NCBI GenBank assembly: GCA_963840445.1
Contig: CAWIZC010000023.1
Span: forward strand, 561,245-625,244
Length of the DNA: 64,000 nt
Direction of reading: 5' to 3'
From: AWTP1-13 sp963840445
GTDB lineage: Bacteria > Pseudomonadota > Alphaproteobacteria > Rhizobiales > Hyphomicrobiaceae
Positions 1-8,086 of the stretch are shown here, piece by piece; the stretch's first letter is position 1, and every line of letters starts with the position of its first letter. The position numbers and the translations under genes were made by a program. Below the pieces are notes generated by a model, which did no database searches, was not told the origin of the DNA, and worked only from the letters and a program-made list of their open reading frames with translations.

Positions 1-684
1 CCAGGCCGTACCAGGTGACGGCATATTCGAGATGACGGTTGGGCAGGTCCAGCCGCGTTACGCCCCCCTTTGGGAGCCCGCCCGGCAGGCTCCGGCTCAG
101 CGTCCGCATCGATCCAGAACGGCAGCGCAGCCGTGCCGGAGCCCGGCACGTCGCGGAAGGCAGTCTGGGTCATGGCGGCGGTGTCCGGCCAGTACCAGAG
201 GTTGCGGGCCGCATCATTGGTCGGCGTGAACATGCCGGGCATGGGCACGTCCCGCACCAATCCGGTGATCCGCACCGTGCCGGGCAGCTGCCCATCCGGC
301 CGCGTTGACGGGGTCTTGCGGGAGTCGGGCACCCATCCTCGGTTGATCCACACGAGCTGGCCGGAGGTGGTCTCCAGAGGCGTGAATACGTGCCAGCCCA
401 GGCCCGCAGGGGTGGGGGCGTAGAGATAGCGCTCCTTGTCGTGCAGCAGGCGGCCTGCGACCACCACATGCAGGTACTCGCGATCGCCCTGGCCGGCGAG
501 AGCCTCGGCCCGGCGGCAGATCGACAGGCGCCGCGTGCGTGCGGGCCGCCATCTTGGCGATCAGGCCCTCTTTCCAGTGCTTGCGCTGCACCTGCCAGGT
601 GCCGAGCGCCAGCAGCATGGCAAGCGCGAGCACGGTCGCCACGGTCGGCCAGATCAGCCCGGCTTCCTTGAATCTGCGCAGCAT
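1..684 (-). CDS. SURF1 family cytochrome oxidase assembly protein (partial, frameshifted)
   Basis: SURF1 is an inner-membrane factor for assembly of the haem a site in cytochrome c oxidase subunit I, which fits its place at the end of the cox operon. The start at 684 opens with a hydrophobic segment (LIWPTVATVLALAMLLALGTW) typical of the first of SURF1's two membrane helices. After residue ~58 the frame changes at about 509-512, inside a GGG run. The new frame reads AEALAGQGDREYLHVVV and later LVWINRGWVPDSRK, the conserved SURF1 core. The gene leaves the window at base 1, so the C-terminal helix is not visible. The shift is probably an indel error, because the downstream frame stays fully conserved. 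It follows the DUF983 gene with a 13-base gap. Confidence 0.85.
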
Positions 685-697
685 GGCTAGTGCCGAC

Positions 698-1078
698 TCA
701 TTTGAGCGTTAGGCGGCCTTCCGCAGCCTTGTGCTTGTACTGCTGCGCGATCAGCGTCGCCTTCAAGACGCGCAGCAGCAGGAAGCCGACCAGCGGGGTG
801 AGCAATCCCCATAGCAACAGGTGCACCCACAGCGGCGGCTCCAGCCTGAATTCGACCAGCAGGGCACAGCCGAGCACCAGGAAGCCCAGGATGAAGATGG
901 CGAACACGGCCGGCCCGTCGCCTGAGTCGGCAAAGCCATAGTCGAGCCCGCAGCGCTCGCATTTCTCCCGCAGCGTCAGACCGCCCGAGAACAATGCGCC
1001 CCGACCGCAGCGCGGACAGCGACCCCTGAGGCCGGCTGAGAGAACGTTGGTCGGGGCCTGAGCCTCGTCTTGCGTCAT
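698..1078 (-). CDS. DUF983 family zinc-ribbon membrane protein
   Basis: This protein of about 126 residues has two CxxC motifs near the N-terminus (CPRCG and CERCG), followed by two hydrophobic helices separated by a short polar turn. That is the usual architecture of DUF983 proteins, which sit in alphaproteobacterial cox operons between coxC and SURF1. The molecular function is not established; a role in oxidase assembly is inferred from position. I chose the ATG at 1078 because an upstream in-frame ATG at 1117 lies inside an intergenic repeat. Confidence 0.85.
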   Translation of the reverse strand: MTQDEAQAPTNVLSAGLRGRCPRCGRGALFSGGLTLREKCERCGLDYGFADSGDGPAVFAIFILGFLVLGCALLVEFRLEPPLWVHLLLWGLLTPLVGFLLLRVLKATLIAQQYKHKAAEGRLTLK

Positions 1079-1095
1079 GGCGACAAGCTCCAACC

Positions 1096-1160
1096 CGTGC
1101 TGAGCCCGTCGAAGCACGGCTTGGCGGACGCCGCTCGCCCTGCGACAGGCTCGGGGCGAG
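1096..1160. repeat. Intergenic repeat, CTTCGACAGGCTCAG family
   Basis: An imperfect inverted repeat between coxC and the DUF983 gene carries a TGAGCCCGTCGAAG-like arm and a CGACAGGCTCGG-like arm. The same arms recur at 14956-15032 and 18916-19014. It fills most of the coxC/DUF983 gap. Confidence 0.7.
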
Positions 1161-1184
1161 GACGACTATGCCGCGACCTCGGCG

Positions 1185-2117
1185 TCAGTGCGCCAGCGGC
1201 GTGCCGGCTCCCCACACGTAGATGCACATGAAGAGGAACAGCCATACCACGTCGACGAAGTGCCAGTACCAGGCAGCCGCCTCGAAGCCGAAGTGCTGCT
1301 TGGGGGTAAAGGCGCCGTTGAGAGCCCGGAACAGGCACACCGTCAGGAACAGCGTGCCGATGATCACGTGCGCGCCATGGAAGCCGGTGGCCATGAAGAA
1401 CGTCGCGCCGTAGATGTTGCCCGCGAAATTGAAGCCCGCATGCATGTACTCGAAGGCTTGGCAGGCGGTGAACAGCACGCCGAGGATCACGGTCAGCACA
1501 AGGCCCCACACCAGACCCTTGCGGTCGTTCTCCAGCAGGGCATGATGTGCCCAGGTGACCGTGGTGCCCGAGGTGAGCAGGATCAGCGTGTTGACCAGCG
1601 GCAGTCCCCAGGGATCGAACGTGCCGTGGAAGTTCTCGCTGGGCTTGGGCGGCCAATGTCCGCCGGTCAGCGCGTTGCGCTCGACCATGCCCAGGATCTC
1701 GTTGCTCTGCTCGATGGCCCCGTCCGGCCTGATGATGTCGATGGGATGAATGGCGGCGGGAAACAGCGCCACGTCGAAATAGGCCCAGAACCAGGCGACG
1801 AAGAACATCACCTCGGAAGCAATGAACAGGATCATGCCGTAGCGCAGGTGCAGCTGCACGACCGGCGTGTGGTCGCCGCCATTGGCCTCCCTGATGACGT
1901 CGCGCCACCAGAACATCATCGTGAACAGCAGGCCGAAAACGCCGATGGCGAACACGCCGGGCCCGCGGATGCCGAACAGGCCGCTTCCGCCACCCATCGA
2001 GCGCATCCAGATGATCAGCCCTACTGCCGTCAGGAAGGCGCCGATCGCGCCGACGGCAGGCCAGGGGCTCGGATTGACGAGGTGGTAGTCGTGGTGTTTG
2101 GCGTGTGTGTCGGCCAT
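1185..2117 (-). CDS. coxC: Cytochrome c oxidase subunit III
   Basis: Subunit III of the aa3-type cytochrome c oxidase is a multi-helix inner-membrane protein that stabilises subunit I and the proton uptake path. The 310-residue product starts MADTHAKHHDYHLVNPSPWP and contains the family segments MLFTMMFWWRDVIRE-like near residue 70, ASEVMFFVAWFWAYFD near residue 105 and YWHFVDVVWLFLF near the C-terminus. Length and motifs are normal and the frame is intact. It lies downstream of ctaG in the minus-strand cox operon, with a 48-base gap. Confidence 0.97.
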   Translation of the reverse strand: MADTHAKHHDYHLVNPSPWPAVGAIGAFLTAVGLIIWMRSMGGGSGLFGIRGPGVFAIGVFGLLFTMMFWWRDVIREANGGDHTPVVQLHLRYGMILFIASEVMFFVAWFWAYFDVALFPAAIHPIDIIRPDGAIEQSNEILGMVERNALTGGHWPPKPSENFHGTFDPWGLPLVNTLILLTSGTTVTWAHHALLENDRKGLVWGLVLTVILGVLFTACQAFEYMHAGFNFAGNIYGATFFMATGFHGAHVIIGTLFLTVCLFRALNGAFTPKQHFGFEAAAWYWHFVDVVWLFLFMCIYVWGAGTPLAH

Positions 2118-2165
2118 CTGGCGCTCCCTGACCCGTGCTCCCGCAGCGCGGGCATTGCTCCTCGT

Positions 2166-2837
2166 CTACCCTGCCCGCCCGTCGTCCGGCACTGCGCGCG
2201 GGGTCGCAGGAGTGGTGTTGGCGGGCTTCCCGGCAATGCCGGCCTTTGGGCCGGACTTGGGTACGACCGGATAGAAGGTATAGGAAAGCGTAATGTGGGT
2301 GGTGTCCCCCGCGTCCCTGTCTTGCACGATGCGCGGATCGACAAAGAAGCTGACCGGCAGGTCCACGGACTGGCCGGGCTCCAGGGTCTGCTCCGTGAAG
2401 CAGAAGCACTCGAGCTTGTCGAAGAACGCCGCCGCCTGCTCGGGGAATACGTTGAAGGTAGAAGTACCGGTCACGGCGTGATCCGACAGGTTGGTCGCGC
2501 GATAGAAGGCTAGCGTGGTCTCGCCGATTTTCACGTCCACCGTGCGCTGTGCTGGCTCGAACCGCCACGGGAAGCCTGGCGCCGTGTTGGCGTCGAAGCG
2601 AATGTTCATGGTGCGGTCGAGCACGACGTCGGACGGCGCGGTGGCTCGCTGCGGGGTGCCGTCGAAGCTGGTGAGTTCGCACAGCATACGGTAGAGCGGC
2701 ACCGCCGCGAAGGACGCGCCGACCATGCCGGCCACCACTACTGCGCACCACACGGCAACCTTGCGGTGCCGACGGGCCAGCTGCGGATTAGGTCTCGTCT
2801 CGTTCATCGGGTCCATCGGGGCTGCCGCCAGATCCAT
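2166..2837 (-). CDS. ctaG: Cytochrome c oxidase assembly protein CtaG (copper chaperone)
   Basis: CtaG/Cox11 proteins deliver copper to the CuB site of oxidase subunit I. They have one N-terminal membrane helix and a periplasmic beta domain. Here the helix is VAVWCAVVVAGMVGASFAAV, and the copper-binding motif is visible as LECFCFTEQTL in the second half. The C-terminal ~25 residues (Pro/Ala/Thr-rich) extend past the conserved domain. Possible starts are GTG 2843, ATG 2837 and ATG 2807. I chose 2837 because it sits just after the stop of the small upstream gene, but 2807 (MNETRPNPQL) is equally consistent with the family. Confidence 0.93.
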   Translation of the reverse strand: MDLAAAPMDPMNETRPNPQLARRHRKVAVWCAVVVAGMVGASFAAVPLYRMLCELTSFDGTPQRATAPSDVVLDRTMNIRFDANTAPGFPWRFEPAQRTVDVKIGETTLAFYRATNLSDHAVTGTSTFNVFPEQAAAFFDKLECFCFTEQTLEPGQSVDLPVSFFVDPRIVQDRDAGDTTHITLSYTFYPVVPKSGPKAGIAGKPANTTPATPRAVPDDGRAG

Positions 2838-2850
2838 CAACACGTAGTCT

Positions 2851-2997
2851 CTACAGCGGTCTGTTCAGCACATTGCCGCCCATTCGCGCCAGCGTTGCCA
2901 CATAGAACAGCACCACCAGGGCCGCCAGCGCCAATCCGATCGCGATCGATCTCATCCTGCGCCGGCGTTGCCATTCCTTTTGCCCATCATCCGCCAC
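2851..2997 (-). CDS. Small single-helix membrane protein of the cox operon (CoxF-like)
   Basis: This 48-residue ORF lies between ctaB and ctaG. It starts with a basic stretch (EWQRRRRMR), then one hydrophobic helix (IAIGLALAALVVLFYVATLA), and ends NVLNRPL. Small proteins with this layout are common at this position in alphaproteobacterial cox operons. The only start is a GTG at 2997, because an in-frame TAG, part of the repeat at 3001-3167, lies two codons upstream. No good ribosome site is visible between the repeat and the GTG. The repeat may therefore have replaced the original leader, or translation may depend on readthrough coupling from ctaB. Confidence 0.7.
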   Translation of the reverse strand: MADDGQKEWQRRRRMRSIAIGLALAALVVLFYVATLARMGGNVLNRPL

Positions 2998-3000
2998 CCG

Positions 3001-3167
3001 CTAGTGTCCCGCTTCCGAAGTTCGCCAAACTTCGCAACTGGCGTCCCGAGCGAACTTCGGAAGCACAAGGGACACTAGAACAAATGTTCTGCCAGTGTGA
3101 TTCAGATCGAGAAGTTCGCTCCAACCGATGCCGCGAACGTCAGCGAATTTCTCGATCATCACACTGG
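3001..3167 (-). repeat. Double-hairpin element, copy 1 (cox operon)
   Basis: On the minus strand, module A runs from 3167 to 3092 and module B from 3078 to 3001, separated by about 13 bases. Each module is an imperfect palindrome: A has arms CAGTGTGATGATCGAGAAAT and CTCGATCTGAATCACACTG, and B has arms CTAGTGTCCC..CTTCCGAAG and CTTCGGAAGCGGGACACTAG. The A end starts 12 bases after the ctaB stop. The B end sits 3 bases before the GTG of the small cox gene, so the element lies inside an operon. The outer TA at the A end is changed to CA. Confidence 0.9.
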
Positions 3168-3178
3168 CCTCCCGCAGT

Positions 3179-4114
3179 TCAACCCGCCCAGTGGGCGAGG
3201 CCCTGCTCCAGCAGCAGCACGGCGAACAACAGGAACAGATAGAAGATGGAGAAGCCGAACAATTGCTTGGCGGCCCGGTCGCCTTCGCGGCCCTCGCGCG
3301 TGTGATAGACGTTGATGGCCAGCGCCATGAAGACGCCGCCGAGACCGATCGAGGCCAGCGCATAGATAGCGCCGCCGAGGTCGATGAAGGCCGGCCAAAT
3401 GGCGAGCGGCACCAGCAGCGCCGAGTAGATGACGATCTGCTTACGTGTCTCGTCGGGCCCCGCCACCACGGGAAGCATCGGCACGCCGGCCCTGCTGTAG
3501 TCGCGCGCGCGATAGAGCGACAGCGCCCAGAAGTGCGGCGGCGTCCACATGAAGATGATCAGGAACAGCAGGATGCTCTCGGCGCTCACCGAGCCGGTCA
3601 CCGCTGCCCAGCCGATCATCGGCGGAAAAGCGCCGGCCGCTCCGCCGATGACGATGTTCTGCGGCGTGCGCCGCTTCAGCCACATGGTGTAGATCAGCAC
3701 GTAGAAGGCGATCGTGAACGCCAGCAGGCCTCCGGCCACGACATTGACCAGCAGCCCCAGAGTCGCAACCGAGCCGATCGCCAGCACCATGCCGAAGGTG
3801 AGCGCCTCATCCGGCGTGACGCGACCGCGCGGTATGGGCCGCGCGGCGGTGCGCTGCATGAGCGCGTCGATGTCGGCGTCGTACCACATGTTGAGCGCAC
3901 CCGACGCGCCCGCGCCGACCGCGATGCAGATCAGCGCGATCACGGCCAGCGCCGGATGCATGCTGCCGGGCGCCAGCACCATGCCGACCAGCGCGGTGAA
4001 CACCACCAGCGACATCACGCGCGGCTTCATCAGCGCCAGGAAATCGCCGACGCTGCCGCCCGCAGCCTGTGCTGCGGGGCGCAGGGCGCTCATCTGGTAG
4101 CCAACGTCAGCCAT
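3179..4114 (-). CDS. ctaB: Protoheme IX farnesyltransferase (haem O synthase)
   Basis: This UbiA-family membrane prenyltransferase joins farnesyl diphosphate to protohaem to make haem O, the precursor of haem A for subunit I. The 311-residue product carries the first Asp-rich motif NMWYDADIDALM (~residue 75) followed by RTAARPIPRG, and the second conserved block TPQNIVIGGAAGAFPP. About nine hydrophobic helices are visible. It lies 29 bases downstream of coxA in the minus-strand operon. The frame is intact and the length normal. Confidence 0.97.
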   Translation of the reverse strand: MADVGYQMSALRPAAQAAGGSVGDFLALMKPRVMSLVVFTALVGMVLAPGSMHPALAVIALICIAVGAGASGALNMWYDADIDALMQRTAARPIPRGRVTPDEALTFGMVLAIGSVATLGLLVNVVAGGLLAFTIAFYVLIYTMWLKRRTPQNIVIGGAAGAFPPMIGWAAVTGSVSAESILLFLIIFMWTPPHFWALSLYRARDYSRAGVPMLPVVAGPDETRKQIVIYSALLVPLAIWPAFIDLGGAIYALASIGLGGVFMALAINVYHTREGREGDRAAKQLFGFSIFYLFLLFAVLLLEQGLAHWAG

Positions 4115-4143
4115 GATGGCCTTTCACGTCCCCGAAAACACCT

Positions 4144-5787
4144 TCAGTGATGCGCGCTCTCTTTGAGCACCGGCAGCGTCTCGTAGGAATGGAAGTCGGG
4201 TGGCGACGGCAGCGTCCACTCGAGCGTGGTGGCGCCCGGGCCCCACGGATTGTTGCCCGCCGGCTGGCGCTGGATGAAGTAGGCGTAGATCAGCCCGATA
4301 ATGAAGACGATGGTGCCAGTGGCGGTGATGTAGGAGCCGACCGAGGACCACCAGTTCCAGTAAGCGAAGGCATCCGGGTAGTCCGCGTAGCGGCGCGGCA
4401 TGCCGGCCAGCCCCAGGAAGTGCTGCGGGAAGAACAGCACGTTGGCACCGATGAAGGTCAGCCAGAAGTGCAATTTCCCGAGCGTTTCATTGTACATGTA
4501 GCCGCTCATCTTCGGGAACCAGTAGTACCAACCGGCGAAGATGGCGAACACGGCGCCGAGCGACAGCACGTAGTGGAAGTGCGCCACCACGTAGTAGGTG
4601 TCGTGCAGCGCGCGGTCGACGCCGGCATTGGCCAGCATCACGCCGGTGACGCCGCCGAGCGTGAACAGGAAGATGAAGCCCAGCGCCCACAGCATCGGCA
4701 CGCGGAAGCTGATCGAGCCACCCCACATGGTGGCGATCCAGGAGAAGATCTTCACGCCCGTCGGCACCGCGATCACCATGGTGGCGAACACGAAGTAGGC
4801 CTGCGCGTCCACGCCCATGCCGGACACGTACATGTGGTGCGCCCAGACGATGAAGCCGATGAAGCCGATCGCCACCATGGCGTAGGCCATGCCGAGGTAG
4901 CCGAACACCGGCTTCCTGGAGAACGTCGACACCACCTGGCTGACCATGCCGAAGCCGGGCAGGATCAGGATGTACACCTCGGGGTGGCCGAAGAACCAGA
5001 ACAGGTGCTGGTAGAGCAAGGGATCGCCGCCGCCGGCCGCGTTGAAGAAAGTGGTGCCGAAGTTGCGGTCGGTGAGCAGCATGGTGATGGCGCCGGCCAG
5101 AACCGGCAGCGACAGCAGCAGCAAGAAGGCCGTCACCAGCACGCTCCACACGAACAGCGGCATCTTGTGCAGCGTCATGCCCGGCGCGCGCATATTGAAG
5201 ATGGTGGTGATGAAGTTGATGGCGCCGAGGATCGATGACGCACCGGCGATGTGCAGCGACAGGATGGCGAAGTCCATGGCCGGACCGGGATGGCCCTGCG
5301 TCGACAGCGGCGCGTAGATGGTCCAGCCGCCGCCGACGCCGTCCATGCCCGGCGGGCCTTCGACGAACATGGAGGTCAGCAGCAGGGCGAACGAGGCCGG
5401 CAGCAGCCAGAAGGAAATGTTGTTCATGCGCGGGAAGGCCATGTCCGGCGCGCCGATCTGCAGCGGCACGAACCAATTGCCGAAGCCGCCGATCATGGCC
5501 GGCATCACCATGAAGAACACCATGATGAGGCCGTGACCGGTGACAAACACGTTGAACATGTGGCCGTTGGCGAAATACTGCAGGCCGGGTTCCTGCAGCT
5601 CCATGCGCATCATGACCGACAGGAAGCCGCCGATCAGACCGGCCGTGATCGCGAACAACAAGTACATCGTGCCGATGTCCTTGTGGTTCGTCGAATACAG
5701 CCAGCGCCCTATCCCATAGGGCGTGTGCTCGTGCTCGTGGTCGTGCGCATGATCCACGTGAGCCCTGGATGCCATGTCGGTTGCCAT
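4144..5787 (-). CDS. coxA: Cytochrome c oxidase subunit I
   Basis: This is the catalytic subunit of the aa3 oxidase, which carries haem a and the haem a3-CuB centre and reduces O2 while pumping protons. All 547 residues are intact. Metal ligands are recognisable: FVTGHGLIMVFF (haem a His), GHPEVYILILP (CuB His with the cross-linked Tyr), WAHHMYVSG (CuB His pair) and VAHFHYVLS (haem ligands). The N-terminus is His-rich (HVDHAHDHEHEH), a variable feature that might bind metal. An in-frame ATG four codons later is an alternative start. It is flanked by coxB upstream and ctaB downstream. Confidence 0.98.
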   Translation of the reverse strand: MATDMASRAHVDHAHDHEHEHTPYGIGRWLYSTNHKDIGTMYLLFAITAGLIGGFLSVMMRMELQEPGLQYFANGHMFNVFVTGHGLIMVFFMVMPAMIGGFGNWFVPLQIGAPDMAFPRMNNISFWLLPASFALLLTSMFVEGPPGMDGVGGGWTIYAPLSTQGHPGPAMDFAILSLHIAGASSILGAINFITTIFNMRAPGMTLHKMPLFVWSVLVTAFLLLLSLPVLAGAITMLLTDRNFGTTFFNAAGGGDPLLYQHLFWFFGHPEVYILILPGFGMVSQVVSTFSRKPVFGYLGMAYAMVAIGFIGFIVWAHHMYVSGMGVDAQAYFVFATMVIAVPTGVKIFSWIATMWGGSISFRVPMLWALGFIFLFTLGGVTGVMLANAGVDRALHDTYYVVAHFHYVLSLGAVFAIFAGWYYWFPKMSGYMYNETLGKLHFWLTFIGANVLFFPQHFLGLAGMPRRYADYPDAFAYWNWWSSVGSYITATGTIVFIIGLIYAYFIQRQPAGNNPWGPGATTLEWTLPSPPDFHSYETLPVLKESAHH

Positions 5788-5878
5788 GTCGCCTACCTTC
5801 GCAATCCGTTCCGCGCCGCTCGCCTGAGAGCGGGTTGTTCAGCGCAACAGCCTGCGCTTGCAGGCTTCACGCCCCATT

Positions 5879-6782
5879 TTATTTGGCCGCGTCCGCGACC
5901 TTCTGCCGTGCCGCGAGCTCGATGGCGACGCCGCGGATGATCTCGCGCGCCTTTTTGCGATCCCTGGCCTTCAGGGCCGCCGCCCAGTCGTTGAAGATCT
6001 GCTCCTTCACCACGCGCACGGTGATCGGCATGAAGGCGTGATCCTTGCCGCACAGCTCCGAGCACTGGCCGAAGTAGACGCCTTCCTTGTTGGCCTGGAA
6101 CCACGTGGCCGTGACGCGGCCGGGCACGGCATCAACCTTGGAGCCGAACGATGGGATGGTCCAGTTGTGGATCACGTCGGTGGAGGTCACCAGCACGTGC
6201 ACGACCTTGCCGACCGGTACCAGGATATCGTTGTCGACCGCGAGGTTGCGCGGCACCTGCTCGGCCGGTATGCCGCTCTTGACGACCTCCTCGCGCTCCT
6301 TGTCCTGCAGCATGATCGAATTGACCGTGATGCCCTGGTCAGGAAACTCGTGCGTCCAGTTCCAGGCGTGAGCGATCGCCTTGATGGTCAGGCCGGGCGG
6401 CGGAAACGAATACTGCTTGTACAGCAGCCGGAAGGAGGGAATGGCGATCGCCACCAGGATCAGCACCGGCAGCACGGTCCATAGCACCTCGACCAGCGTG
6501 TTGTGCGTGGTGCGCGACGGGACCGGGTTGCGTTTCTCGCTGAACCGCCACATCACGTACAGCATCAGCAGCGAGCACGAATATGGTGATGACGAAGATG
6601 ATCACATTGACGTAGTCGTGGACCCAGTGGATCTCTTCGGCGACAGGCGTTACCGCCTCCTGAAAGCCCATCTGGCCGTAGGAGGGCTGCCCGGACCCTG
6701 CGAGTGCGGGCAGGGCAAAGACCATGCACAGCGTGGCGAGGAGGCAAATCCACGTCCCGTTGCTCAGGCGCCTCTGGATCAT
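5879..6782 (-). CDS. coxB: Cytochrome c oxidase subunit II (frameshifted)
   Basis: Subunit II receives electrons from cytochrome c at the binuclear CuA site. The N-terminus (MIQRRLSNGTWICLLATLCMV...) is a signal peptide, followed by the first membrane helix VNVIIFVITIFV. The frame then shifts at about 6570-6580, and the next frame resumes LLMLYVMWRFSEKRNP. The second helix (LWTVLPVLILVAIAIP) and the CuA domain follow, with the full CuA motif CSELCGKDHAFM near the end and HVLVTSTDVIHNWTIP before it. An essential, fully conserved gene with one shift suggests a sequence error. It is the first gene of the cox operon, and its promoter should lie in the gap upstream. Confidence 0.93.
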
Positions 6783-7403
6783 CAAGATCGCTCCCACGTC
6801 TGTTGCTATGCACGCCGCGCGAGCGCGCCGGCTTGCCGCCGGCAGGGCGCCCTCGACGCCATGCACCTTCTTATCCCACGAGCTGCCCCGTCGTCCCGTG
6901 CGGCATCGGCTGTTCTCAACAGGTCGGCCCATCTGCCGCGCTCACGCGCTAACGGGTCGACACCTCCAGCCAATTTGCCCGGAACTGCCTATTGCGTCAC
7001 CAAACAACACAATGGTGGAACCCGACTCAAGGCCGGTTTTGTGCGGCATATCCACGCGCAAGCTTCTGCAAGAGAAATGGTCGAGGCAAGTCCGCCACGC
7101 GGGACGGTACTCGTCTTGCCGGGTCCCATTTTGGCCGGATTCATCGGTGAGATCAAAGCCGCCTCGAGTTCGGGGTCTTCGGTGTCGCCGGGTGGGGGCT
7201 GGAGGCTTGCCGTCTAGCAGGATCGCCCCCGGTCCAAGCTTCGGTCTTTGCTCCAGCAACCGCATCATAGCTTACGGCCCTGACGAATAGGGCAGAACTC
7301 ATGCTTCGACAGGTATGATGGTGACGCATTCGGCTGGTTCAATGCGGAGCGATTGTGCACCACAGCGCGGCCGAGTGTGCTGTATCGCACGTAGGATTTG
7401 CAA
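6783..7403. other. Intergenic region between coxB and the ialB-type gene
   Basis: About 620 bases without a convincing gene. Open frames here have no family signature and no ribosome site. The region should hold the divergent promoters of the cox operon (minus) and the ialB-type gene (plus). I could not assign -35/-10 boxes with confidence. Confidence 0.4.
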
Positions 7404-7958
7404 TTGATCCTTCCTATTCGACATCTTCTCTGGCTGGCACTGAACGCGCTGCGCCCGATGCCGGCGGTGGTGCTGGCGGCCGGCCTGCTGGCCTGGGCGA
7501 GCGCGCCTGCTGCGGCGCAGCTCCCGGAAAGTGGCACAGTCAAAGCCCAGCACGGCGATTGGCAGGTGGTGTGCAAGCCGCCCCCGCCCGGCGCCAAGAA
7601 CGAGGTGTGCGCGCTGGTGCAGAGCGTCACGGCCGAGGATCGCAACAACGTCGGCCTGACCGTCTATTTCCAGAAGTTCTCAGACGGCAAGCGGGTGCTG
7701 CGCGTGTTTGCTCCGCTAGGGGTCCTGCTGCCGCCCGGTATCGGCCTGAAGATCGACGACAAGGACGTTGGGCACGCGCCGTTCCTGCGCTGCCATACGT
7801 TTGCCTGCTACGCGCAGGTGGTCGTAGAGGATCCGCTCATCGAACAGCTGAAGAAGGGCAAGACGGCAGTCTTTATCATTTTCCAAACTGAGGAGGCCGG
7901 CATCGGCATTCCCATCTCGCTGTCCGGATTTGGCCAGGCGCTAGCTGCTCTTAACTAA
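7404..7958 (+). CDS. Invasion-associated locus B (IalB) family periplasmic protein
   Basis: The product of about 184 residues has a long hydrophobic N-terminus ending ASAPAAAQ, a probable signal peptide. The IalB-type domain follows: HGDWQVVCKPPPPG, NEVCALVQSV, DKDVGHAPFLRCHTFACYAQV and FIIFQTEEAGIGIPISLSGF. Paired cysteines are conserved in the family. IalB proteins are exported alphaproteobacterial proteins first linked to Bartonella invasion, but in free-living relatives the role is unknown. I chose TTG at 7404 because AGGA lies 7 bases upstream. TTG 7398 and ATG 7458 are alternatives; the ATG would give a signal peptide with no positive charge. Confidence 0.85.
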   Translation: MILPIRHLLWLALNALRPMPAVVLAAGLLAWASAPAAAQLPESGTVKAQHGDWQVVCKPPPPGAKNEVCALVQSVTAEDRNNVGLTVYFQKFSDGKRVLRVFAPLGVLLPPGIGLKIDDKDVGHAPFLRCHTFACYAQVVVEDPLIEQLKKGKTAVFIIFQTEEAGIGIPISLSGFGQALAALN

Positions 7959-8086
7959 GCTGACGGACATGGCTGGCGGAAGACCCCAAGGTCCGCCTCA
8001 ATCGACCCCGCCATTTTGCCACTTTGTCCCGCTATCCATGCTGCATGGCTGGTGGGTGGTATACGAGAGTAGCGACAACAAAAAGT

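Noticed and set aside
6381..7290. Plus-strand open frames opposite the 5' end of coxB
   Set aside because: They overlap coxB antisense, lack ribosome sites and encode Arg/Ser-rich sequence without any family motif.
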